Below, piece after piece: positions 37,806 through 64,000 of a stretch of 64,000 bases of DNA. The notes beneath the pieces were generated by a model. The model was not told where the DNA came from. It made no database searches and saw only the letters and a program-made list of their open reading frames with translations. This DNA is from Phymorhynchus buccinoides (lineage: Eukaryota > Mollusca > Gastropoda > Neogastropoda > Raphitomidae). Within the stretch, counting starts at the first letter, position 1. Each line of letters begins with the position of its first letter. Both the position numbers and the translations under genes were made by a program. Location: assembly GCA_017654935.2 (NCBI GenBank), contig CM065699.1, forward strand, positions 15,469,821 through 15,533,820, in the 5' to 3' direction.

Positions 37806-39282
37806 CAGAAATGTGTCTGTTTCTTATTTTAAATGCTCAGCAGATATGCTTCAAATTAACTATGTGGGATATTTCCTGTCTGTCTGTTTTTATTTGAAAC
37901 CAGTTACTTACAGCTGCTTATCAATGTCAAACCAATCATAATTCATATTTAGTACATCTTTACTGCAAAATTGTCATTAAAGGGTGTGGGTTTTTTCTTC
38001 GTAAATGTTCTTCCGTTTTAACCACGAATTACGCATCATTTGTAATAATCAGCTTGATTCTCTCTGTGTGCGTATATGTGTGTGTAATTTAAGCAAGTCA
38101 AGTTTGTTTGTTTTTAAACTAAGCAAACTTTGGTGGTTGTTTTTTGTGTGTGTTTTTAACATTTATTTCAAGCCATAAGCGAAGCAAACTTTTTTTCTCT
38201 CCCAACATTCCTTTCAAGCCACCACTAACTCGGGACACTCATTTGTGCAATCCTCTTGGCGTGTATTTCCCGGGAACAGTATAAAAATCACAACTCACAA
38301 CAATCCTAAATCATTTCTTTTTCAAGTTGAACACAGAAGCATTGTATATAGATTTACTCAGCATTCTCACAATCCAAGAAATAAAAATCTTTTAAAAAAA
38401 TGATGCTGTGATGCTATCACCAGTAATTTAATTCAAAACAAACAAACAAGCATTTGTATTTAAAATAATCTGAATAAAATGATTAGACTGGCAGAAACAA
38501 ATACATTCCTTTTAGAAAATTAACGAGATTGGATTGAATAATCAACATGTATAAAAAAGACAAGGGATTGGATGAAAACTAAATTCCTAACAAAAACAAT
38601 GTAGAACAACAAGGCATCTATAATCAAAGAAATGGCAAAAACAAAGAGCATTGACCTGCCTTGTTAAGATGAAAAAGCTGGTCACGGACAGCAATGCAAA
38701 GCCATTCGTCTACTCAGAGCCACAACCACACATCTCCAAAAGGACTAAATAATTATTTGAGTTGGATATACTTGGCAGAAAAAGTTAAAGACCGCTTTCT
38801 GTTGTTCACTTTCTAGGAGAAAAAGCACAATTTTTCATGTAAGAAAATGGGCGCCATTTTGCCAATCCTGTAAAAAAAAAAAAAAAAAAAATAAATGCAG
38901 TGAAATTCTTGTGCTGCTTATTGAGACATCACTGATGATAATTCAATTGAGTTTTGCTCACAGAAATATGTAAAAACACATGATTATTAGGAAAGGAGCA
39001 ATGCCACTCCATAAAAAATGTATCAGTTGCACAGTGGTGGTTAACTTCTTCTGCCTAGCATATACGCATGGCTGGCTGTCATTTCCAACTATGACTGCCA
39101 GATAGCAGAAGGCGCAGCAGCTATTCCGGCGGGCTGGGCTAAAAAAATTTCATATTGGAGAAGCCTTGGCCCAGGGTACATCCCCACTCTAGAGCATATA
39201 TGCCGAGAGTTAAAAGCCCAAAGATGTTTCATGCTGCTCAGGTAAAAGCCAGAAAATACCATCAGCTTTCTCTGTTCTGTTA

Positions 39283-39445
39283 AGGTCTGTGTACATACAC
39301 ATTAACACTATTTTGAAGATATTTCTATTTCCCCATGGCAACACAGTGATAGCCCACTCTTGATAATGACTTACAGCTCACTGTGTTGCCATGGGGAAAT
39401 AGTGATATATCTTGTGAATAGTGTTAACGTGTACACAGACCTTTA
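39283..39445. mobile_element. Palindromic MITE near the AHCY 3' end
   Basis: AAGGTCTGTGTACATACACA and TTTCCCCATGGCAACACAGT on the left are mirrored by ACTGTGTTGCCATGGGGAAA and GTGTACACAGACCTT on the right. A wider inverted pair, CAGAGCCACAACCACACA (38716) and its mirror (39490), suggests it sits inside a larger palindromic element. Confidence 0.8.
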
Positions 39446-39672
39446 GCAGTATTACTCTCTGGCTTTCACCCAAGACGGCTTAACCCTCTGTGTGGTTGTG
39501 GCTCTGAATAAACTCAAAAACAAAACAATCTTATGGCTGTCAAAATCTGAAAACGGTGAACACGGGATAGTTTTTGCACAGCCAGCGTTTTTGAACCGCG
39601 TTTATCGTGGTTGACCTGGGTTGATGCGTGGACGCCGGTGGCGTTTTTAGGGTGGGTGGCGTCTAGCACTAG

Positions 39673-55618
<15,946 letters not shown>

Positions 55619-55800
55619 GATGATTGTTCTGTGGGTTTATTTTTTTTCCCCTTTAGGCTAGCTGCTGCCTTGTTCCTTCCGAGCTGATGGAAAGCAAACT
55701 GTGTGAAGAGACCGACCGCCGGGCGAATCACTGGTTTTATTCATTATACGTCCTTGACCCTCTAAAAATAACATGGATCTGTAAAACGTTTTAGCCAATC
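55619..55800 (-). promoter_or_regulatory. AHCY 5' leader and promoter region
   Basis: Directly upstream of the ATG. A TATAATGAATAAA-like motif lies at about 55,737-55,750 on the minus strand, roughly 120 bp from the start codon. The transcription start cannot be placed by eye. Confidence 0.35.
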
Positions 55801-55988
55801 AAAAATGTCGCAGCCCTCGTTTCAGTAGCCAACGTGATTTTCCGAGACATGTGGCTGTCGTCTGCTTCAACACATGGGAACTCCCGAAAAATTCCTTTCG
55901 ATTTCTCTAGCATCATTATCCTACCAAACTGAAAGTACTCCCAGTTGTGTGATAACATTAGTATATTATAGGAACGAGGGTAGGAACG

Positions 55989-56725
<737 letters not shown>

Positions 56726-56918
56726 GTCGTAGGTTTTCTGATTTTGTCGCCTCCACTATAACAAAAAAATAAATAGAGCTGAGAACCGGTTAAAAAATCT
56801 GAACAGGTTTTTCGCTTTGAATCGTTTGTTTTTTACCAGTACTCACACCAGTACTAGTACTGTTTTAGTTAGCAAACACAATTATGTTTCAGAATGTTCA
56901 CACAATTTGCCCACTGCC

Positions 56919-56961
<43 letters not shown>

Positions 56962-58389
56962 CAGAGAGAAAATGGCAAAGCATTTTATTTAATCGAAAGA
57001 AGAACATGAGATAGAGAGAAGGGGGGGGGGGAGGTCCACCCAGCCCTGGAATTGGAAAAATGAAATAAATGGAGTGAGATAGATAACAAAAATGGACATT
57101 GAGAAACGGAATAAAACGTAAATTATCTCGCCTAACGTATTTTGCCCCCAAATAAAACAGCCAATTTCCTGTCTGTTTGTACAAGAATGCAATAACACAA
57201 GTTACATCATGAAGAGATAAAAAGAGAGAGAGAGAGAGACTCCTCATCAGAGAGAGAGAGAGAGTAAGATAGAAGATAAACAAATCAAGTTAAAACATCA
57301 AAAGTACCTCAAACGTTTTATATGATTTTCACATCTTTATCAAAGAAAGGTGGGGTCAGGGGTGTAGTTAAAAATACAGTATTCATAGGGAAACCAATTA
57401 ATCTCTGCAAAAGCAATACGTCATATTGTGGTTGGAGTTTGAAGTAATGGTGCTTTTCTGCTTCACAACGTTGTTAAGGAACTTCCAGAATAATCAAACC
57501 TGTAGCGGGTTGATCTTGAATTAAAAAAAGAAAAGTTCTAATTTTGGACATAACAAGATGTTAGTATAAATGGATTGAGAAATTCTGTCACAATGGAATT
57601 AAAAATTGGACACACAAACACATTGATTATTCTAAACATCACACACAGCTTTCTCTATCTCTCTTTGTCTGTCTCTCTCTCTCTTTCTCTCTCTCTGTAA
57701 TCTTGAAAAGTTAGAGTGTCATTTTAGGAGGACTGCTTTAAGGGCTCGCTTATGATACATTGATTAAGGCCTAATGTGTTAAAATTACTTGAATCGAAGA
57801 GTGTAGAGGCGTAATCTATGTGTAATTGAATACATGATAAAATATGCGGGCATCGAGATTAAGAAAGTTTTTGTTTTTAGAGAGGAGGAAGACTGGCTGT
57901 GAGACTCCAGGGCTCAAACTACTAATATGGGGAGACCACTTGAAGATTATTGTCTAAGGTAACCATCTAACTACTTTGTGAGAACATTACGTACTTGAAT
58001 TTTTTTATTACCCCGCCATGTGCGCAGCCACACTCTGACTTCGTCGGGATTGTCGTGAGTTACTGCATGACTTTGATGTTTTGCTTCATTCAATGTCATG
58101 TGCTTAAGACAATCCCCATTCAACTATGCTGATCATACATTTTGATGTAGCCTTAAAGTTCTAGCCTGATGTCAATTGATCTGGACACAGCCTTATACGT
58201 ATCAAGGCAAAGAAACAATTGTCATATTTAAGAAAAAGATATTGACAGTAAATCATCCTCATTTTTTAGGGGTCAATAACATCTTACCACCAAGTACTAT
58301 ATTTGAAAGAAAAAAGATCGAGTGGGTATGTGGAAGGAGACATGATACGATCAACATAACATTCTTGAAACATTGACACATTGAAATTG

Positions 58390-58460
58390 AACGAAGGGGG
58401 AATACTCTCAGTAGTAGATTATGGTCGATTACATCAAATGCTTTGGCGAAGTCTGGTAAA
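58390..58460 (-). pseudogene. LINE reverse transcriptase scrap
   Basis: Minus-strand reading PDFAKAFDVIDHNLLLRVF is a conserved RT motif (DF-KAFD-V-H--LL). It breaks off where the MITE at 58449 begins. Confidence 0.75.
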
Positions 58461-58673
58461 GGAAGACGGGGTAAAAAGCGCATGGGCGGGTAAGCAAGCC
58501 ATTGGTCAATTATCTCATTAGTCAAAGCAAATTTCAAGAGTCATTTGCCCATGAGACAGAGCGTTAATGTATTAGCAATCATCATGGGCAAATTTGACTG
58601 AAATTTTCTTTATTTCATGAGATAATTGGGGTGGGCTTCTTACCCGCCCATGCGCTTTTTACCCCGTCTTCCT
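58449..58673. mobile_element. Inverted-repeat MITE (GGAAGACGGGGTAAAAAGCG ends)
   Basis: Left GGAAGACGGGGTAAAAAGCG and CATGGGCGGGTAAG are mirrored exactly on the right by CGCTTTTTACCCCGTCTTCC. About 225 bp, non-coding. Confidence 0.88.
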
Positions 58674-58880
58674 CTAACCATCTAGCAATGCGTGGATAAG
58701 ACTGAGCCAAAGTGAGACAAACAAAGCATCATTCTCAACAAAAAATGTGCCAAGTTCGCCTTTATGACCATGCATTCACCCACACAATACACATCAACAA
58801 TGGTGGAGAGGACGACATACATTTCGTTATCTCCTCTCTTGGCCTCACTATTTCATTATTTGATTGACACATTGAACATT

Positions 58881-59198
58881 TTAGACTGTGACATGCCCAT
58901 ATTCGGTAGAGAAAAAAAACAGAGACTCACATTCAGAAACGGCACGTTTCTTATCTCTTCTAACGTATTTTCTGTATTCCCAGGCCAAACTCCAATTTTC
59001 TGATCTGTCCTGAGGGCGAAGTCCGCTGTCTGGCAGTTCCTCGATCGGCGCTTCAATGAGTCCCCAAAGCTTCTCTTGAAGCACCAGTCCCCTCTGGCCA
59101 GGATCGCAGAACCAGTAGCTGAGGATGGACCCCTTTGAGGCTGATATGAGGGCCCGGCGATGTCTCTGCCTGGTTCCGAACAGGACGAGCACCATCAA
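58881..59198 (-). other. Unrecognised open frame within the duplicated segment
   Basis: 105-codon minus-strand frame containing GTRQRHRRALISASKGSILS, YWFCDPGQRGLVLQEKLWGL and PDSGLRPQDRS. The second copy (60646-60861) keeps the first half, then shifts frame after an inserted CATAGA. No family recognised. It may be repeat-derived, and no splice or start context supports a host gene. Confidence 0.35.
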
Positions 59199-59550
59199 AC
59201 GTTTTAATCATTAGACCATCTAAGCGTATCAAAGAAAGGTGGGGTTGCCGGGTGTAGTTAAAAATACAGTAATCATAGGGAAAACAATTAAACTCAAAAG
59301 CAAAACGTCATATTGTGGTTTCCGTTGAAGGATGGTGGCACATAGTTCACAACGTAATGAAACAACTTTCAGAATAATCAAATCTGTAGCGGGGTGATCA
59401 GGAATTAAAAAATGTAGAAAAGTCATAATTATGTACATGAACAGATGAGGGAAATGGAAGGAGAAAATCTGTTATGGAAGTAAAAATTGTTATTTTATGA
59501 TGCACACACACTGTATTTCAGTCACACACATCTCTGTCACACACTGTGTG

Positions 59551-59585
<35 letters not shown>

Positions 59586-61215
59586 AAACGTTATGTGTCA
59601 TTATAACCCTCTCCCCCAGCCTCCTTATGATACGGGCAGAAGGTCTATTCATTAAAATTGTTGTCTGTGAATTGAAATATCTCTCTCTAAATGCCAACTG
59701 ATCAATATGCGTATTGGTGGAAGAAACATTGTTGTTGTTGGCTTAGCCTGGCTAAAAGACTAGTGGGATCCTACTGAACAGCGGAAGCACTTGAACATCA
59801 CGGTACAAGTGCATCAGCTACGGATGAGAACATTACGTGTGTGACCGTTTTTTATTACCCCGCCATGTGCGCAGCCACACTCTGACTTCGGGGGATTCGG
59901 GAGACTGCATGACTTGTGATGTTATGCTAGGAGCTTGTCATGGCTAAAGACAATTTTTGCATAACTATGCATAGCATAACAACATTTTGATGTAGCCTTG
60001 GTGTTCTAGCCTATGTCAATTGATCTGACACAGCCTTATACGTCAAGGCAAAGAAACATTGTCATATTTAAAAAATATATATTGACAGTAAATCATCCTT
60101 ATTTCTTAGGGGTCAATGCATCTTACCACCACGCACTATATTTCAACGAAAAAAGATCGAGTGGGTATGTGGAAGGAGACATGATACGATCAACATAACA
60201 TTCTTGAAACATTGACACATTGAAATTGAACGAAGGGGGAATACTCTCTTCCTAATTAACTCCCCTCCACCAATGTTGATTACGATGTTAGTCATGACCA
60301 GGTCATGTCCACCCTGCCCCATGTCCCAAAATGAGACAAACTAAGCATCATTGATCAAAAAAGAATGTGCCAAGTATGTATGTTTATATGTATGTCCACC
60401 CATGTATACACATGTAACAATGCATGGATGAGGACGACATACATTTCGTTGTCTCCTCTCTTGGCCTCACTATTTCATTATTTTGATTGACACATTGAAC
60501 TTTTAGACTGTGACAAGATATTCGGTAAAAAAAAAAAAAGAGACTCACTTTCAGTTTGCAGTTTTTTCTTCTTCTTCTTCTTCTTCTTCTTCTTCTTCTT
60601 GTTCTTCTTCTTCTTCTTCTTCTTCTTATGTATCCTAGGCCATACTCATATTTTCAGATCAGTCCTGAGGGCGAAGTCCGCTGTCTGGCAGTTCCTCGAT
60701 CGGCGCTTCAATGAGTCCCCAAAGCTTCTATGTATTTGAAGCACCAGTCCCCTCTGGCCAGGATCGCAGAACCAGTAGCTGAGGATGGACCCCTTTGAGG
60801 CTGATATGAGGGCCCGGCGATGTCGTCTCTGCCTGGTTCCGAACAGGACGAGCACCATCACGTCTGTCTCAGTCGTGATCTAAGCATGGCCATAATGGGT
60901 TGCCGGGTTATATATGTGTCCGGTCTTCAGTAACTGTTGGTCTCCCCGCTCTCCTCAGCCGGATTTCCGTAGTCGAAGGAGCTCATTTGACAGTAGCTGT
61001 GACTTGTACGGGTCTGTCCATGGGTGTTGAATCGAGTTTTCCTTCCCATCGGTATGGCATGTTGACGGCTCTGACCTCTCTAGTGCCAGTGAGTTGCCGA
61101 GAATGTAGTCTTGCTATCGCGCCGGTCTTGTATGTATGTGCCGCGTTAGTCATGACCAGGTCATGTCCACCCTGCCCCATGTCCCCGAATTAAGGAACTA
61201 AGACTTCTGATATGT

Positions 61216-61385
61216 CGATGTATGTATGTATGTATGTATGTATGTATGTATGTATGTATGTATGTATGTATGTATGTATGTATGTATGTATGTATGTATG
61301 TATGTATGTATGTATATGTATGTATACCCCCCCCCCCCTTCCCTTTGCACCACGCCCTCATCCCCCCCCCCCCCCCCCCCCCCAG
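61216..61385. repeat. (GTAT)n microsatellite followed by poly-C tracts
   Basis: A pure tetranucleotide run to about 61325, then C runs at 61327-61337 and 61363-61383. Confidence 0.95.
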
Positions 61386-61466
61386 TGACCCCCCCAGTGA
61401 CCCTTTAAGCTTTCCTCCCACCAATGAATGAACATGAAGAAGTGGAGACGAGAGACTGAAAAAGAC

Positions 61467-61603
61467 AAGTACTAGCGTATTCATGAGTGCGTCTTAGACA
61501 GTCAATACGGGTAGTAGTCTCAGTGTCGGCAATAGTTTAGGGAGCTTAGTCTAATTTGCATACTACCTGAGTTGACTGCCTAAGACGCACTCTTGAACTT
61601 GAA
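61467..61603. mobile_element. Palindromic MITE
   Basis: ATTCATGAGTGCGTCTTAGA and CAGTCAA on the left are mirrored by TTGACTGCCTAAGACGCACT on the right. About 135 bp, non-coding. Confidence 0.75.
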
Positions 61604-61714
61604 GAAGGAAATAAACTATGATTAGGTGGCTGCTGGACGTGGCATATCACACTGGTGACTCAGTCGCTGAACGGGCAGTGGTCACTTCAGTAGATTTAGG
61701 GTTTTATTACTACT

Positions 61715-62105
61715 AGCGCAACGCCGAGTCCCAGTAACGCCTAGTAACGGTAACGCCTAGTAAAGGTAACGCCAAGTACTGGTAACGCTGAGTACAGCAA
61801 ATTTGAAGCGATTCGGTTAAGAAACGGCGGAGTCGTATAGCGCACGCGTTTCTGAACCGATTCGCTTCCGGGTTGGTACACGGATAGTCACCGTCCCCGG
61901 TGATCTTCCTGCCAAATTCGAAGGCAATCGGTCCAGAAACACCGGAGATACGGGCGCCGAGAGGCCGGCGGATGCGCGTTTCGCGCATTTGCCGAACCGC
62001 GCAAATGACACGGCCGCCTCGGTTGCCGTTGCCATCGGCCCGTTAGGGCTCACAGCAAATTTGAAGCGATTCGGTCGAAAAACGGCGGAGTTATAAGGCC
62101 CGTTT
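61715..62105. repeat. GC-rich block with three spaced copies of an AAATTTGAAGCGATTCGGT motif
   Basis: CAAATTTGAAGCGATTCGGT occurs at about 61798 and 62055, each followed by an AAACGGCGGAGT stretch; a diverged copy (CAAATTCGAAGGCAATCGGT) is at 61915. Preceded by five short TAACGCC(T/A)AGTA-type repeats (61722-61795). Composition differs sharply from flanking AT-rich DNA. Origin unknown. Confidence 0.7.
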
Positions 62106-62119
62106 CGTGTTTCAGACAC

Positions 62120-62250
<131 letters not shown>

Positions 62251-62439
62251 CAGTTGGCTTATTACTATATGATGATTATTATAATGCATTCATTATAATG
62301 AACTTTTTTTTTCTCCAGAGCTCTCCCCAAGTTTTCATCGATGATATGCCACATAGTGGCCCTTTCGACATTTATCTGTTTATTGTCGATCTGAGTCTGG
62401 CAGGGTAATGAAGTGTAAATAAATTAGTGACTTGAAAAT

Positions 62440-62845
62440 CCGTTTAACGTCCTCCGGTCTGAAACAGACACATATGGGACATTAGTAGATATAAACGAGA
62501 TGGTGGGAACGATCCTGGAGGCAATGCCCGGAGGCAGTGCAACTCCAGGAAAGTCCCGAATTTGCAACGATACAGATGTATAGTATGCTCACTAAATACT
62601 GTATTAGGGCCGCCCGAACATGTGCAAGAAATTGAATGGAAAATGGTGTTTTACGTCCTCTCGGTCATAGACATATATATGTGACATTTGTAAATACAAA
62701 GATGGTGGGAACAATACTGGAGGCAATGCCCAGAGGCAGTGCAACACCAGTACAGTCCCGATTTGTTTAACAATACAGATATAATGTGAAGCGGTAACCA
62801 CGCCTCGGGTTAAACCTAATCGGCTATGGTACTGCCACAAGTAAT
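62440..62845 (+). repeat. Two adjacent copies of the 'ACGTCCTC' interspersed repeat
   Basis: Copies at 62440-62575 and 62640-62845 share ACGTCCTC, GATGGTGGGAAC, GGAGGCAATGCCC and, in the second, CGCCTCGGGTTAAACCTAAT and TACTGCCACAAGTA. Confidence 0.8.
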
Positions 62846-63549
62846 CAGTTGTGTGTAAAGAAATTATTTTAGTGTTGCTAGGTAACATTAACCCTTTCAC
62901 CGCCAATGTCGCATTTTTGCACCACAATGGTTTAACACCCATGTCACTAAAAAGCATCAAACCAGGGCCTGTTATCTGGAGACCCTATTTTCGTAATTTT
63001 GGGATGTAAGGATAGGCCTAATGTTATGCATGCGCATGGGCGGGTAATATTGCAGATCTTTTTTTCTCTCTATCCAGGTAAGGTTAATGGCATTTTAGGG
63101 ATAAAAGAAGAAATAATGTTTTACGCCCTCTTTGGCCTTTCGGCCATGTGGGGCATTAAGGGATAAAAAATGGCTGGCGGCGAAAGGGTTAATGCGCACT
63201 TGTGAAGATTGCATGGTAGCGAATATCATGGATATCTTTCTACATAGTAAACTATCTGTAAATATTTCAGTTATTTCCTAACTTGCAATCATTTCTTTTC
63301 CCCCATAATGTTATCATTTCGCTTTGTACTCTATATTTTGCTATTTCTCTCTCACCCCCTAAGGATTTGGATGGAAGTTCAGTTTAACGTCGCGTATCGG
63401 CTTTCGCCATGTACGACGGGCTGAACAAACCAACCAGGGTATAAACAAAAATTTATATTCCTGAATCACTGTCTTAGCCAAAAGGCCGAGACTGAAGTGA
63501 TCAGTAAAATTGTAAGTATAAACCCCTAATATTTAATTGATTTTCTTAA

Positions 63550-63832
63550 AGTTATCGTAAATTTGGATTTAACGTCCTCTCGACCTGAGAAGGCACATAT
63601 GGGACATATTCCGTAAAGTTATGAGAGAGAAAATGGAGTTTTACGTCCTCTTGGTCTGAATCAGACACATATGGGACATTTGTAAATACAAATATGCTTG
63701 GAACAATCTGGAGGCAATGCCCGGAGGCAGTACGAAACCTCTAAAGTCCGTATTACCCCCTAATACAGATAATTGTAGCGGTAACCACGCCTCGGTTAAA
63801 CCTCATGGGCTATGGCACCGCCACAAGTAGCT
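63550..63832 (+). repeat. Further copies of the 'ACGTCCTC' repeat
   Basis: A fragment (63565-63608) and a nearly full copy (63625-63832) including AACCACGCCTCGGTTAAACC and ACCGCCACAAGTA. The rest of 62850-64000 shows no gene. Confidence 0.8.
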
Positions 63833-64000
63833 TTTTTAATATTATAATCTATCTATTTTATAAAATTATTATCCTTTACATACAGCAAACGGAGTATCAA
63901 AATACTTAAATTATTCCTGACTATCTTTTCCCCATAATATTTCATCCTATCTCACTATCTACCCTATCTTTGCTGAATTTATTTTCTTTCTTTTTTCGTA

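Larger units (their letters stand above)
33667..39672. other. Convergent intergenic region RABGGTA-AHCY
   Basis: Six kilobases between the two stop codons, AT-rich. It must contain both 3' untranslated regions; an AATAAA at 34960-34965 is one possible RABGGTA signal. Recognised insertions are a MITE (34017-34168), the repeat at 36070-36330, a SINE (36411-36768), a 118-bp tandem duplicate (37571-37805) and a palindrome (39283-39445). No conserved coding sequence is visible. Confidence 0.6.
57335..60890. repeat. Two-copy tandem segmental duplication (~1.9 and ~1.65 kb)
   Basis: The first copy begins TATCAAAGAAAGGTGGGG near 57338 and the second at 59227. Shared landmarks in order: ACCCCGCCATGTGCGCAGCC, ATTGACAGTAAATCATCCT, AAAGATCGAGTGGGTATGTG, GAACGAAGGGGGAATACTCT, GACGACATACATTTCGTT, GATCGGCGCTTCAATGAGTC. 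A LINE scrap and MITE (58390-58673) are present only in the first copy. Confidence 0.9.

Overview
The window is eukaryotic nuclear DNA from an invertebrate animal. Genes are split into short exons with GT-AG introns, long stretches are repeat-filled, and dinucleotide microsatellites are abundant. The repeats include tRNA-derived SINEs, CR1/jockey-like LINE debris, palindromic MITEs, a PIF/Harbinger element and a pogo-like element. This texture fits a mollusc, probably a marine snail, but the species cannot be fixed by reading alone.

Three conserved genes are recognisable from protein similarity and splice signals. (1) Bases 706-5530, minus strand: the first two coding exons of an OTUD6B-like deubiquitinase; the rest lies beyond the left edge. 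(2) Bases 6587-33666, plus strand: the Rab geranylgeranyltransferase alpha subunit (RABGGTA) in 15 inferred coding exons, about 585 residues, carrying alpha-repeats, an insert domain and leucine-rich repeats. Its first coding exon is a lone ATG. OTUD6B and RABGGTA are head to head, with start codons 1.06 kb apart. (3) Bases 39673-55618, minus strand: a complete, intact S-adenosylhomocysteine hydrolase (AHCY) in 8 coding exons and exactly 432 codons, with all catalytic residues present. RABGGTA and AHCY converge across a 6 kb non-coding interval. From 55.7 kb to the end I see only repeats.

The most striking feature is that most of the minisatellites inside RABGGTA and AHCY start exactly at an exon edge. 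Each unit carries a copied piece of the exon end together with its splice donor or acceptor. This is seen at RABGGTA exons 2, 4, 5, 6, 11 and 12 and at AHCY exons 4, 5, 6 and 7. The genes are therefore flanked by dozens of decoy splice sites. Two arrays could in principle change the protein in frame: the 68-bp array after RABGGTA exon 5 holds candidate 33-nt phase-1/1 micro-exons, and the 69-bp (23-codon) array lies before AHCY exon 5.

The introns also record nested insertions: a 5.3 kb Harbinger element splitting an older repeat, a SINE with a perfect 15-bp target duplication, a MITE inside a LINE, and a pogo-like element inside a MITE inside a duplicated exon edge. One possible lesion appears in a real gene: a one-base frame discrepancy in RABGGTA exon 13.
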